Positions 17,932 through 27,630 are shown, counted from the stretch's first letter. The stretch: 64,000 nt of DNA from Methanobrevibacter sp. V74 (GCF_963082495.1 NZ_CAUJAN010000006.1:36241-100240); one strand, 5' to 3'. The notes: generated by a model from the sequence alone, not told the origin. Numbers and translations are program-made.

Positions 17932-19257
17932 CAAATTATAAAATATGTCTGGAAAATCTAAAATTGATGTTTTTAATAAAATGACTAAAACCGCATTAGA
18001 TGAGGAAATCAGCAATTATGTGGCTTATCATAGGTATTATCAAAGATTGATTGCTGTTAAAATTGTTAGTGAAGGCAATACAATAACTGATGCTGCGAAT
18101 ATTCTAGGAAAATCATATCAAACAGTTCACAGATGGATTAAAACATGTGAATCTGAAGGATTGGAAGGTTTAAAACCTTCTTTTGGTGGTGGAAGGCCAT
18201 CAAAATTAACTTATGATCAACTAATTGAATTAGACAAAATCATTGAAAAAACACCAAATATGTCAATGAAAGATGTACATCTTCTTGTTAATGAAAAATT
18301 TAATGTAGATTACAGTTTAAAACAAATAGGAAAAATTGTAAAGAAATTAGGATACAATTACAGCAAAGCATATCCTAAATTTTCAAAATCCCCTGAAGAT
18401 GCTGAAGAACAGTTAAAAAAAACTTAGAAGAACATAACGTAACAACACGATATTATAGTCTTATTTGATGAAGCATCATTCCAAAATGAACCCTACACTC
18501 AAAAATCACTATATAAAAAAGGAACCAAACACACACAAACTGTAAATCCATACAAATTCAAAATCAACGCCATTGGATCACTAACAATAAATGGAAATTC
18601 GACCATCACAATCACAAATTCATCAACAGCACCAGAAATTGCAATAGCACTTCTAGAATTAAGAATAGCAAATACAAACAACAAAAATACAGTAAAAATA
18701 TTAAATAAAATAATATTCGATGTTAATCTAACTGATGAAGATATAGATAAAATATTAATGAAAAACAACAAAGATAATGAAGTTTTCGCAGCAAAAATTT
18801 TAAAAACATTAGAAAAATATAAGGACAATACCACCTCAACAATCGCTAGAATCATTGGAAAACACTGCAATAGAGAATTACTCAACAATGTGAAAAAAAG
18901 AAGAGAAATAAGACGAAAAATAACTTTAAATCTGTTACAAAAAGAAGACATTAATAACAAAAATGCAAACCGAATAAAGAATATGTTTAATTCTAGATAA
19001 TTATAGCGTCCACAAGTCTGCATTCATCAAAAAATAGCATTACATCTTATTGAATTAATATACCTCCCACCATACTCTCCTCACTTAAATCCAATTGAAC
19101 AAATATGGAGACAAATAAAAAGAAAAATAAAACATTATTATCTTGAATCAAAAGAATTTCTGCGAGATTTAACAATAGAAACGTATAATGAATCGATTTC
19201 TGAAACAAAAGTTCATGACAAATGGCTCGAAACATTTATACCAAAAATTTGGTAATT
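17932..19257 (+). mobile_element. IS630-type element, degraded (ends approximate)
   Basis: Defined by the transposase pseudogene that starts 13 bp after the helicase stop. I could not fix terminal inverted repeats; weak TTATAG-like matches flank the gene. Limits are therefore approximate. Confidence 0.55.
17945..19252 (+). pseudogene. IS630-family transposase, frameshifted
   Basis: The N-terminal helix-turn-helix region (TITDAANILGKSYQTVHRWI, then GLKPSFGGGRPSKLT) is in one frame and ends early at 18427 in a run of eight A (18415-18422). The catalytic domain follows in other frames: first Asp in VLFDEASFQNEP, second in LDNYSVHKSAF, and the hallmark PPYSPHLNPIEQIWRQIK. At least three shifts (18420, about 18453, about 19040). 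Between the first and second Asp is an extra helical stretch of about 100 residues that ordinary IS630 enzymes lack. Restored length is about 435 residues. The catalytic part is A/C-rich in codon use, unlike the N-terminal part. Confidence 0.85.
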
Positions 19258-19382
19258 AACTATAATGTGAAAAATCTAATCGATTTAATATGATCATGTT
19301 ACATCTTCTTTGAGAAAGAATATAATCCATATAATCTTTCTAAGTCATTTTTCTTTCCCTAATGAATCTATTGGCTTCGGCA

Positions 19383-19642
19383 ATATATTTTTTTGACACA
19401 AAACAATCAAATACTTTAAAAAGTTCCATGATGAATCTATAAAAAGTACATCACCTCACCTCAAATTAACTTAAAAACCTTAATCATAATATTAATATTT
19501 GTAGCTAATAAACTATGATTGATTATTAAAATTAACTATAAGTTAATTAAAACTATTTAATAAAGTATCAGAATAAGTAAATGTGGAATCAATTAAAATT
19601 AAGAACAAAAAAAGAAGAAAAAACATTAAGTTTCTAGAAATG
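19383..19642 (+). mobile_element. Relic of the 49.0-49.7 kb inverted-repeat element (right part)
   Basis: About 260 bp align by eye with 49421-49707 (AACAATCAAATA, GATGAATCTAT, TAATATT, TTAATTAAAACTATTTAATAAA and others in the same order), ending in TTAAGTTTCTAGAAATG, one mismatch from the shared terminal repeat. The left end is absent. The rest of the 500-bp gap (19253-19754) shows no gene. Confidence 0.7.
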
Positions 19643-19754
19643 GACAAACCCTAAAAAACTTATATATACTAATATCTCTAATGTATAACTAGTGTGGAGC
19701 GAAAATTTATTGATATTTCACTTTATACTAATTAATATATTGTAGGTGAAACTT

Positions 19755-20093
19755 ATGGTAAGTGTAGAAGAATTTGCAATCTCAACAGCAAATGATATTC
19801 CAGGTTTTAGAATAGTCGAAACAAAAGGCTTTATTTATGGTTTAACTGTCAGAAGTAGAGGTGCTGGTGGACAAATTGGTGCAGGTATTAAATCTATTTT
19901 TGGTGGAGAAATCAAACAATATGTAGATATGATGGAAGAATCCAGAGACGAAGCTTTACAAAGAGCAATCCAACACGCTAAAGATTTAGGAGCTAATGGA
20001 ATAATTGCAATTAGATTTGACTCAAATGAGATTTCCGATATAATGCAAGAAATTTTAGTATATGGAACTGCAGTAATAGTTGAAAAAGAATAA
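19755..20093 (+). CDS. YbjQ/UPF0145 family protein
   Basis: A 112-residue member of the YbjQ (DUF74) family, with IVETKGFIYGLTVRSRG near the N-terminus, MMEESRDEALQRAIQHAKDLGANGIIAIRFDS in the middle, and ILVYGTAVIVE at the end. Homologues form pentamers of unknown role, sometimes annotated as heavy-metal binding. Start is the ATG at 19755 with AGGTGA six bases upstream; a GTG at 19746 lies inside that site. It is 7 bp ahead of the next gene, so the two probably share a transcript. Confidence 0.85.
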   Translation: MVSVEEFAISTANDIPGFRIVETKGFIYGLTVRSRGAGGQIGAGIKSIFGGEIKQYVDMMEESRDEALQRAIQHAKDLGANGIIAIRFDSNEISDIMQEILVYGTAVIVEKE

Positions 20094-20100
20094 GGATAAT

Positions 20101-20895
20101 ATGTTTTTTGGGGATTTGGAATATAAAGATAAAAAAATACCACAAACCATACTGGGCTATGGGCCATTTATGGCTGAACTTTATTATGGACATAGATCAA
20201 GACTTTATTTAGATGACTTATATAATAATCCTCAAAATGCTTGTGATGTTATTGTCGAAGCATATAATCAAGGTGTAAGGGCAATTAATCTAGTTAATAA
20301 TCCGAATCTACTTAAAGCTTATGATTTGGCAGTTGATGCAGGTTGTGAGATGAAAGTTATTGCAACAATTGGTAAAAGTGATGTCGATTACCTAAATCCA
20401 AATTATGATGTTGCAAAAGAAGTGGATTGGGAGGGGGATATTGAATTATTTAGCCAATATGATTGTCCATTAATGCTTGTTGATGAATTCATCGTTGATG
20501 GATATGATTGGAGGCTAAATTCAAAAATTTTAAATAGGATTAATGATACTGGTGCGCTTTCAGGTCTTGTTACTGCATTTCCATCAAAAACATCAGACCT
20601 GCTTTTAAGCAGTATTGATATGGATTTATTCGATTTTTATATGATTCCATATAACAGTCTGTCTTATATGATGGACATTAGTGCATTTAATGCTTCTAAA
20701 AGAAAAGAGTTTGTAGATAAGGTAAAAAAATTAGATAAAAAAATAATAGCTACCAGAATCCTAGCGGCAGGGGTTTTAAAACCAAAAGAAGCATTTGCCT
20801 TTTATAAAAATGTTGATTTTGTAGATGCAATATGTATGGGTGTTGCCAAAGTTAGTGAAGCCCAAGAGGATTTTGAATTATTAAAAAAATATTAA
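20101..20895 (+). CDS. TIM-barrel-like protein, possibly aldo/keto reductase-related
   Basis: A 264-residue soluble protein. The start has the pattern TILGYGPFMAELYYGHRSRL, then VIVEAYNQGVRAINLVNN, and a C-terminal stretch IIATRILAAGVLKPKEAFAF...FVDAICMGVAKVSEAQED that resembles the last strands of aldo/keto reductase-like barrels. I cannot see the catalytic Tyr/Lys/His set with confidence, so the reaction is open. Start at the ATG at 20101 after AAGGATAAT. Its stop overlaps the converging Cys-rich gene by 4 bp. Confidence 0.6.
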   Translation: MFFGDLEYKDKKIPQTILGYGPFMAELYYGHRSRLYLDDLYNNPQNACDVIVEAYNQGVRAINLVNNPNLLKAYDLAVDAGCEMKVIATIGKSDVDYLNPNYDVAKEVDWEGDIELFSQYDCPLMLVDEFIVDGYDWRLNSKILNRINDTGALSGLVTAFPSKTSDLLLSSIDMDLFDFYMIPYNSLSYMMDISAFNASKRKEFVDKVKKLDKKIIATRILAAGVLKPKEAFAFYKNVDFVDAICMGVAKVSEAQEDFELLKKY

Positions 20896-21278
20896 AGATT
20901 AACAACCTCATATTCTTCAAAAGGAACATGACCATCGGATTTAAGAGATTGGTTTAGGTCAATTAATCCATTAATTAACTCTTTTATATTTTTATTCGAT
21001 GGCTTTTTTCCTGTAATTTGCAAGTATTGTCTAGGTGAAATTTCACAATATTCACATTCAAAATTGCAGCATCTTGTTTTTTCTTCACAACCATATCCTT
21101 CTTGTGTTTCATCAGTTCCAATTACAATATCCTCGAGTATTCTTGAAACACGTTCATCTGATGCAAACATTGCTATTTTTTGGGTTTTTCCACAAAGTCC
21201 GATAGCTCTTTGACCTTTAAAATTACAAACCCATTTAATTGGATAATTTTCCATTTTAGTTATTTGTAAGTCTTCCAT
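20892..21278 (-). CDS. Hypothetical Cys-rich protein, 128 aa
   Basis: The N-terminal half has WVCNFKGQRAIGLCGKTQKIAMFASDE, and the middle has the dense cluster GCEEKTRCCNFECEYCEISP, likely to bind zinc or an Fe-S cluster. No membrane segment. It lies 9 bp downstream of the HTH regulator gene on the same strand and is probably co-transcribed with it. No known family recognised. Confidence 0.65.
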   Translation of the reverse strand: MEDLQITKMENYPIKWVCNFKGQRAIGLCGKTQKIAMFASDERVSRILEDIVIGTDETQEGYGCEEKTRCCNFECEYCEISPRQYLQITGKKPSNKNIKELINGLIDLNQSLKSDGHVPFEEYEVVNL

Positions 21279-21287
21279 ATTACCACT

Positions 21288-22220
21288 CTAATTTTCTTTT
21301 CTCTCTTTAATCATCTTTAATAATTCTTTTGGATTTTCAAATTCTTTTAACTCCCAGGATTTAATAACGGGAACAGTGCTAATTGATTCTTTTATTTTAG
21401 CATTGTTAATTATGAAAACCGGTTCTGAAGTTGTTACAATGGATAAATCTTTAAGATGTATGGCCATTCTTTTTAAAGTTTTTTCATTTCTATTTTTCTC
21501 AATATTTGCCATTAACGGGGAATGTTTGTTGGAACTTTTCATTTTTGCCACTGCATCGAATGGACTTTTATTTGTGGATATCACTCCGTATCCAAGTTTT
21601 GATAAATCATTAACATCATCTGAATATTCAATATCTTCTTTTTGGGGCTGTTTTAATAAGTCAATATCTAATGTCACTTTGGTATTTAATATTTCTTCAA
21701 GTATCATTGCAGTTTCTGTATTTGCACGAACAATTCCATTTTCATATTTGTACATTGTAGCACGAGATACATGTGCAAGAGTTGCTAAATCCTTCAGGGA
21801 CATTGAATACTCTTCACGATATTGCTTAATGACATTTCCATCAATTTTAACAAAGTATCCTCCACGGTCTGCTAAGATTTCAGGGTATTCTCCATATAAT
21901 ATCATGTTTTTGAGAGTTTCAAAGCCAATTGTAGGAATATCATATCTTTCATAGATTACTCCATCTTCTAGAATGCCATTTCTTGATTTTTCACCAATTA
22001 TGATGGGGGAAGCGAGGAATATGTTAGCTAATTGCTTCATTTCATGAGCGTTATGTTCATTAATACTATCAATGTTTTGAAATGTTTTTAGAAGGAGTAT
22101 TAGTAGATTTTTCCTTGCTACAATATCAAAAGAACCTTGATCATAAATGTCTGAGGTTTTAAAACCCTGTGAAGTTAATAAATTTTCAATATTGTGCAAT
22201 AGTTGACTTCGAGTTAACAT
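21288..22220 (-). CDS. Putative HTH-type transcriptional regulator (archaeal MJ0164/MTH967-like)
   Basis: A 310-residue protein. The N-terminal part (LTRSQLLHNIENLLTSQGF...SFDIVARKN...LLKTFQNID) resembles a nuclease-like or sensor domain of this archaeal family. It is followed near residue 125 by a Cro/C1-type helix-turn-helix, YSMSLKDLATLAHVSRATMYKYENG. The C-terminal domain is of unknown function. Start at the ATG at 22220 after AGAGGTG; the GTG at 22229 lies inside the ribosome-binding site. Divergent from tiaS, so the 60-bp gap holds both promoters and could be its operator. Confidence 0.85.
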   Translation of the reverse strand: MLTRSQLLHNIENLLTSQGFKTSDIYDQGSFDIVARKNLLILLLKTFQNIDSINEHNAHEMKQLANIFLASPIIIGEKSRNGILEDGVIYERYDIPTIGFETLKNMILYGEYPEILADRGGYFVKIDGNVIKQYREEYSMSLKDLATLAHVSRATMYKYENGIVRANTETAMILEEILNTKVTLDIDLLKQPQKEDIEYSDDVNDLSKLGYGVISTNKSPFDAVAKMKSSNKHSPLMANIEKNRNEKTLKRMAIHLKDLSIVTTSEPVFIINNAKIKESISTVPVIKSWELKEFENPKELLKMIKERKEN

Positions 22221-22274
22221 TTTCAGCACCTCTGTTAAACTATTTATTAGTTTAACTTTAAATATATTTTAGTA

Positions 22275-22279
22275 GGTGA
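22275..22279 (+). promoter_or_regulatory. Ribosome-binding site of tiaS, start codon ambiguous
   Basis: GGTGA with TTG 2 nt downstream and ATT 5 nt downstream. The other well-supported starts in this window lie about 4-5 nt after GGTGA, which would favour the ATT at 22285. Confidence 0.5.
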
Positions 22280-22281
22280 TT

Positions 22282-23544
22282 TTGATTAAATATTTATATA
22301 TTGGTGTAGATGATACCGACTCTCCTGATGGTATGTGTACAACTTATCTTGCAAGTCAGATTATTAATAAATTCAAAGATAATGGTATTGATTTAGTCGA
22401 TTATCCTAGATTAATACGCTTAAATCCTTTTGCTCGTTTTAAAACACGTGGTAATGGAGGGGTGGCTTTGAAAATATTAAATGATTCAAAAGCCAGTTTA
22501 GCAAAAGAGATTGTTCTTGGTGAAGTTGAAAATCTATCCATGTTTGACTGTGACAATACAAATCCGGGCGTAATCTTTTATGATGGTGAAATTACAAAAG
22601 AAATGGAAGACTATGCATTTAAAGCAATTTATGAGTTTATAACAATCGAGGAAGCTGAAAAATTTGGCAGGTCTATTGGCTGTGAAATTCATAAATTTAA
22701 AAAAGGCAGAGGCATAATAGGTTCCATTGCTTCTATCAGCCTGCCTTTAAGTGATTATACTTATGAACTGTTGACTTACAGAGTGCCTGAAAATTTCGCC
22801 ACTAAACGGCAGATTGATTATGATTCAGTTTATGAAATGGATAGAAATACTTTTCCAGACACTTTTGAAAATATTGATTATTCAGAAGACTACATTGCTA
22901 TTGAGCCAAAAACACCATGTCCAGTTTTATATGGAATCAGATCAAACAGAGTTGATGCTTTAAAAATAGCTAAAGACCTTGTTAGAGTTTCAGAGCCAAT
23001 TGGTGATTGGTGCATTTTTAAAACAAATCAACATACTGACATGCATATTCAACATGCTTCTAGAATTTCAGACATGAAGCAATTTGGATGTTATAAACTC
23101 ACGGCAACTGTTAAAAACAAACCTACAATCATCAGTGGAGGGCACATGTTCTTTTACCTTGCTGATGAGTCTGGTAAGATTGAATGTGGAGCATATGAGC
23201 CAACTAAGAATTTCAGAAAAACAATCTCTTATTTAAGGCCAGGTGATGTCATTAAAGTTTATGGGGGGATTGGGAAGCATAATACTTTTAATATTGAGAA
23301 GTTTCAAGTAGTTAAATTAAATGATGTTGAGTATAAAAATCCGGTCTGCAAATGTGGTAAAAGAATGACCTCTGCAGGTAAAAATAAAGGTTTTAAATGT
23401 AAGAGATGTGGGAATAAAATCGAATCAAATAAAAAAGTTCCTACTATAATTTCACGTAATTTAAAAAATGCTCAATTTTATGAAACACCAGTTTCTGCAA
23501 GGCGGCATCTGTCAAAACCTCTTTGCCGTATGAATTTAGACTAG
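22282..23544 (+). CDS. tiaS: tRNA(Ile2) 2-agmatinylcytidine synthetase TiaS
   Basis: About 420 residues. TiaS modifies C34 of tRNA-Ile2 with agmatine so that it reads AUA, an essential archaeal step. The N-terminus has YIGVDDTDSPDGMCTTYLA (the DDTDS motif of the kinase-like domain), followed by RLNPFARFKTRGNGG and GIIGSIASI. An OB-fold (GCYKLTATVKNKPTIISGGHMFFY) and a C-terminal zinc ribbon (CKCGKRM...CKRCG) complete the family architecture. There is no ATG near the start; TTG at 22282 or ATT at 22285 follow the ribosome-binding site. Upstream GTG at 22276 overlaps it. Confidence 0.92.
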   Translation: MIKYLYIGVDDTDSPDGMCTTYLASQIINKFKDNGIDLVDYPRLIRLNPFARFKTRGNGGVALKILNDSKASLAKEIVLGEVENLSMFDCDNTNPGVIFYDGEITKEMEDYAFKAIYEFITIEEAEKFGRSIGCEIHKFKKGRGIIGSIASISLPLSDYTYELLTYRVPENFATKRQIDYDSVYEMDRNTFPDTFENIDYSEDYIAIEPKTPCPVLYGIRSNRVDALKIAKDLVRVSEPIGDWCIFKTNQHTDMHIQHASRISDMKQFGCYKLTATVKNKPTIISGGHMFFYLADESGKIECGAYEPTKNFRKTISYLRPGDVIKVYGGIGKHNTFNIEKFQVVKLNDVEYKNPVCKCGKRMTSAGKNKGFKCKRCGNKIESNKKVPTIISRNLKNAQFYETPVSARRHLSKPLCRMNLD

Positions 23545-23587
23545 ATTCATATGTTAGATTTCTTAATTTTTGATTTAACTCATTATT

Positions 23588-24640
23588 GTGGTTAATATTT
23601 TATTCTCATTTTGTGAAATAATTTTAAATTTTTTTCTATTTTTATTCATATTTTTAGAATTTTTGAGAAATAAATCATATGAATTTATATACTACAAATT
23701 TGAGAGTATACATTATTTAAGAAATTTTCATGTTACATTTGGAGAGGGTATTATAAATAATGATGAATTTACCACTGAAATCGAACACCCGTATCGTGAA
23801 AAAACGGATAAACGTATTTTAAAGAGAAATCCGTGGAGAGATTATGGATTACATTTTACGGTTCTTATTTTAGTTATTATTGCCGAATATATTGGGCCGA
23901 TTCATATTAAGTTGGCTGAAGGAGTTACAGTTTCAATAATGCCTTTACTTTATACAATGGTTTTAGGTCTTACTTTTTATCTAGCAAAGTCCGTTACATG
24001 GATTAAAAGAAAACAAGCCCGTATTGCGGAGGGGGCAATGATGCTTTTTATAGGGGTTTTAATAGCTAAATTGGCGGTAGCTAGTGGTCAGTCTATACAC
24101 TTATTATTCGAAATGGGTCCCGCTTTATTATTGCAGGAATTAGGGCACCTGGCAACAATTTTAATTGCACTTCCAGTTGCTTTGCTTTTAGGATTCAAAC
24201 GTGAAGCTATTGGTATGACCAGTTCTATTGGACGTGAACCTGAAATTGCAGTTGTTGTTGATAAATATGGTTTTAATTCTCCTGAATCTAGGGGAATTTT
24301 TGCACTATTCATTGTTGGAACAATAATAGGTACAGTATTTATTAGTTTCCTGGCCAGTATTAGTGTTTCAATTTTGCCATTACATCCTTATGCTTTTGCC
24401 ATGGCTAGTGGTGTAGGTAGTGCAAGTATGAATGCAGCTTCTTTAGGCCCTACTATTGCAGCATTTCCAGATTTAAAAACTCAAATTGAAGCTTTCGCTG
24501 GTTTCAGTAATTTACTGTCATTTTCTATAGGAATCTACATTGTAATTTTTATTGCATTGCCTCTAACAGAAAAATTGTATAAAATTTTAGAGCCTAAAAT
24601 TGGTAAAAAATCCATTGTAGGAGAAAAGGGGGATGAATAA
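23588..24640 (+). CDS. DUF3100 family integral membrane protein
   Basis: The conserved part is 290 residues with about 8 membrane segments. The DUF3100 motifs are clear: LLLQELGHLATILIALPVAL, SIGREPEIAVVVDKYGFNSP, and a GVGSASMNAASLGP stretch. It is likely a transporter of carboxylates, inferred from the downstream enzymes. The start is uncertain: the long frame begins at a GTG (23588) without a ribosome-binding site, while GGAG at 23741 precedes an ATT at 23750 that would give MINNDEFTTEIEHPYREK. The first 54 residues may therefore be untranslated. The next gene overlaps by one base (TAATG). Confidence 0.8.
   Translation: MVNILFSFCEIILNFFLFLFIFLEFLRNKSYEFIYYKFESIHYLRNFHVTFGEGIINNDEFTTEIEHPYREKTDKRILKRNPWRDYGLHFTVLILVIIAEYIGPIHIKLAEGVTVSIMPLLYTMVLGLTFYLAKSVTWIKRKQARIAEGAMMLFIGVLIAKLAVASGQSIHLLFEMGPALLLQELGHLATILIALPVALLLGFKREAIGMTSSIGREPEIAVVVDKYGFNSPESRGIFALFIVGTIIGTVFISFLASISVSILPLHPYAFAMASGVGSASMNAASLGPTIAAFPDLKTQIEAFAGFSNLLSFSIGIYIVIFIALPLTEKLYKILEPKIGKKSIVGEKGDE
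23741..23744 (+). promoter_or_regulatory. Ribosome-binding site inside the DUF3100 frame
   Basis: GGAG followed five bases later by ATT (23750). No ATG, GTG or TTG lies at a suitable distance, so this site points to a non-standard start codon or to a lost one. Confidence 0.4.
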
Positions 24641-25128
24641 TGCCTGATTTAATTGATGGATCTGAAAATGTATCTGTTCACGGTATTTTCAATTGGATTT
24701 TATTGTTGTTCATATTTTCAGTTATAACAGTAATTGGTAATTATGTTGGTTACCAACATCCTATAGCGGAATCTCTTGTTGGAATAGGCATATTGTCATT
24801 TATTACTCTTCTTGGTGTTTGGATGGAAAGATATCTGCCGTTTAATGTTTCATCTATTATTTACATAAGTGTCATAGGTATTGTTATTGCATATCCTTCA
24901 ATGCCGACTTCTGATTTTGTTACATATTATGTTTCACACATTGAACTTCTATCTATTGTAACTGTATTCCTTGCCTATGTGGGAATAGGTATGGGTAAAA
25001 GTTGGAATGAGTTTAAAGCACTTGGTAGTAGGGCAGTTATTATTACAATACTGGTTATCGCTTCTACTTACTTTGGATCTGCAATTGTAGCTCATATTAT
25101 TTTAATTATCACCGGCGTTCCAATATGA
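24640..25128 (+). CDS. Membrane protein, partner of DUF3100 protein
   Basis: A 162-residue protein with five hydrophobic segments and little else. It is translationally coupled to the DUF3100 gene (one-base overlap), so the two probably form one complex. The length and fold resemble DUF340-like half-transporters that accompany DUF3100. Substrate unknown; the downstream genes for MmgE/PrpD, dehydratase and lyase suggest a di- or tricarboxylate. Confidence 0.7.
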   Translation: MPDLIDGSENVSVHGIFNWILLLFIFSVITVIGNYVGYQHPIAESLVGIGILSFITLLGVWMERYLPFNVSSIIYISVIGIVIAYPSMPTSDFVTYYVSHIELLSIVTVFLAYVGIGMGKSWNEFKALGSRAVIITILVIASTYFGSAIVAHIILIITGVPI

Positions 25129-25308
25129 ACCATTTTTTTATTTTTTGAAATTACTATTCTATTTTTTCTGATTTCATCTTCTTTTATTTTCTGCGGTTGC
25201 TGTAATATAAATTGTTTTAATGGGATTTGAAGCTGTTTAAATCAATTTTATAATTTCAATCTTAAATATTTAATACTACTTTTTACATATATTATATTTA
25301 GGTGTTTT

Positions 25309-26718
25309 ATGTTTTTGCAAAATATTTCTAAATTTATTTCAAACTATCGCTATGAACAAGCAACGGTAGAGTCAGTTACTACTGTAAAAGCAGCATTTTT
25401 GGACTTTTTAGGAGTAACCTATCGGGGAGTAGGTGAACCGGCTTCCCAAATAGCTTGCAATACTATTAATGAAATATTTCATGGAAACTTAAATTTAAAT
25501 TTAAAGGCATCTGTCATTGGCACCAATATTAAAACAGGCATATTGAATGCAGGATTAATAAATGGAATTTCTGCACATGCCATGGAATTGGATGACGGTC
25601 ACAGAGGGGCTCAGATTCATTTAGGTTCAGTAATTTTTCCAACAGCTCTTGCAATAGCTGAAGCTTATGATTTAACTGGTAAAGAGTTTTTAGAAGGTGT
25701 TATCGTAGGCTATGAAGTTGGAATCCTTTTAGGTCAAATTGTCAATCCGGAACACAGAAATAAGGGATTTCATACGACGGGAACTGTGGGCACGTTTATT
25801 ACCGGAGCAGTAGCATCTAAACTATTAAAATTAGATGATGGGCAGGTATTAAATGCTTTAGGATTGTGCGGAACTCAGGCAGCGGGATTGTTGGAATCAG
25901 ACCATGGGGGGTCAATGGGAAAACCTCTTCATGTGGGGAAAGCAGTTTATAATGGAATTTTATCGGCATATCTTGCAAGAAACGGATTCACAGGCAGTAT
26001 CACAATCTTTGAAGGTAATGAAGGATTTTTGAAGACAATGGTAGTTGATGGGGAGGAGTATAATATTGACGATTTCTCACTTGAAAATGTCTTAAAAGAC
26101 ATCGGTAAGGTAAGGGTTAGAGACATTTACTTTAAAAAATACCCCTTCTGCAGACACCTGCATTCATCAATAGACACTGCATTAAAACTAAAATCCAGTA
26201 TTGGAGAGGAATATGATCATATTCAAAATGTAGCCATTAAAACATATTCTGTTGCAGCTGACCACAATAATTATAATCCTAAAAACATTGAAGAGTTAAG
26301 ACAAAGCCTTCCTTATGCTGTTGCAATTGCACTTGTTGTTGGTGAAGTTAGTGCTGATGATGTTAATCAATTAATAGAATATGGGCTTTTAGATAATTAT
26401 TCAACAGTTGATAAGGTGAATAGCATTAAAAATCTTGTTGATCATATGGTTATTGTTTGTGATGATAAATTGAATGAGTTGTATCCAGATAAGCGACCAT
26501 CAAATGTCATTATTAAATTGGATTCCACATTTAGAAATGGGGTATTTCAAAATATCACATTCATTCCAAAAGGAGACTTTGAAAACCCCTTCCAGCTACG
26601 TGAACTGGTAGATAAATTCAAAGGATTAAATCCTCAATATGACATTAAAAATTTAACGGTAATTGATTCACTTGAAGATTATACAATGAAATATGTTGTT
26701 CAAAAATTAAACAGGTAG
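25309..26718 (+). CDS. MmgE/PrpD family protein
   Basis: A 469-residue protein with the full-length architecture of the 2-methylcitrate dehydratase/cis-aconitate decarboxylase family. Motifs include the N-terminal AFLDFLGVTYRGVGEPASQI, SAHAMELDDGHRGAQIHLGSVI, NKGFHTTGTVGTFITGAVAS, GLCGTQAAGLLESDHGGSMGK and KKYPFCRHLHSSIDTAL. Family members dehydrate or decarboxylate tricarboxylic acids. It heads a tight gene series with a U32-like protein (5-bp gap), a fumarase-like dehydratase (4-bp gap) and a citryl-CoA lyase-like enzyme. The exact substrate is not known. Confidence 0.88.
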   Translation: MFLQNISKFISNYRYEQATVESVTTVKAAFLDFLGVTYRGVGEPASQIACNTINEIFHGNLNLNLKASVIGTNIKTGILNAGLINGISAHAMELDDGHRGAQIHLGSVIFPTALAIAEAYDLTGKEFLEGVIVGYEVGILLGQIVNPEHRNKGFHTTGTVGTFITGAVASKLLKLDDGQVLNALGLCGTQAAGLLESDHGGSMGKPLHVGKAVYNGILSAYLARNGFTGSITIFEGNEGFLKTMVVDGEEYNIDDFSLENVLKDIGKVRVRDIYFKKYPFCRHLHSSIDTALKLKSSIGEEYDHIQNVAIKTYSVAADHNNYNPKNIEELRQSLPYAVAIALVVGEVSADDVNQLIEYGLLDNYSTVDKVNSIKNLVDHMVIVCDDKLNELYPDKRPSNVIIKLDSTFRNGVFQNITFIPKGDFENPFQLRELVDKFKGLNPQYDIKNLTVIDSLEDYTMKYVVQKLNR

Positions 26719-26723
26719 ATAGT

Positions 26724-27626
26724 ATGAACAATACAAAAAGATATCTTAAGCAAATTGGCATTGAAGATGTTTCTCCAGATTACACTTCACATAAAAGGTT
26801 CGGCGATGGAGGGCAGTTCCGTTTTGAAGTTCCAGGAATTCAATCTCCAAAAACAATGAATGCATTATTAGATGAAGCCGACAAAGACGACATTTTTATT
26901 CATCGTGTTACTCAAACAAAAGGTATAATGATGCTAACCGATGAAGAAATTAATGAAATGGTTAGCTTAGCTAAAAATTATGCCTGCGAATTATTCTTAT
27001 CTGTAGGTCCAAGAGCAACATACGATACCTCAGCAACAGTTCATACAAAAGAGGGAACTAGAATCGGCTATAGATTAAGAGGTTATGACAATTTAGTTTA
27101 TGGTATTGAAGATGTAAAAAGGGCATGCAGGCTAGGCGTTCGCGGAATTTTACTTTATGATGAAGGTTTGCTTTGGGTTTTAAATCAAATGCGCAGAGAC
27201 AGTGAAATTCCAGAAAATGTCTGTTTCAAATTATCTGCTCATGCAGGCCATTCAAATCCTGCTTCAGCAAAATTACTTGAATCTCAAGGGTTAAATTCAC
27301 TGAATCCTGTTCGTGACTTGCAAATCCCAATGATTGCAGCTATTAGGAGTGCAACTGATATGTCTTTGGATTTACATACTGAAAACCCTAAATCAACAGG
27401 GGGTTTTATAAGGCATTATGAAGTTCCGAAATTTGTTAGAGTAGCATCCCCGGTATACTTGAAAACAGGAGGTTCAGTTGCAGCTAATCATAATTGGGAT
27501 ACAACAGATGCTGAAGCTAAAGCTCGTATAAAACAAGTTAAACTTGTAAAAAGGATGATTGATGAGTATTATCCTGAAGCTATTGTTTCACCAGATAAAT
27601 CTAGTGATTTGGCAGTTCCTGAGTGA
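26724..27626 (+). CDS. Peptidase U32-like protein
   Basis: A 300-residue TIM-barrel-like protein. It reads FGDGGQFRFEVPGIQSPKTMN near the N-terminus, then a mid-section LRGYDNLVYGIEDVKRACRLGVRGILLYDEGLLWVL and a C-terminal GGSVAANHNWDTTDAEAKARI. This resembles a branch of the U32 peptidase superfamily, many members of which are not proteases. Its fixed position between MmgE/PrpD and the dehydratase suggests a metabolic role in the same pathway. The assignment rests on overall pattern, not on identified active-site residues. Confidence 0.5.
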   Translation: MNNTKRYLKQIGIEDVSPDYTSHKRFGDGGQFRFEVPGIQSPKTMNALLDEADKDDIFIHRVTQTKGIMMLTDEEINEMVSLAKNYACELFLSVGPRATYDTSATVHTKEGTRIGYRLRGYDNLVYGIEDVKRACRLGVRGILLYDEGLLWVLNQMRRDSEIPENVCFKLSAHAGHSNPASAKLLESQGLNSLNPVRDLQIPMIAAIRSATDMSLDLHTENPKSTGGFIRHYEVPKFVRVASPVYLKTGGSVAANHNWDTTDAEAKARIKQVKLVKRMIDEYYPEAIVSPDKSSDLAVPE

Positions 27627-27630
27627 TTAT

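Noticed and set aside
18499-19023. A 174-codon minus-strand frame opposite the IS630-type transposase
   Set aside because: The plus strand encodes recognisable transposase motifs; the minus frame is an artefact of its composition.
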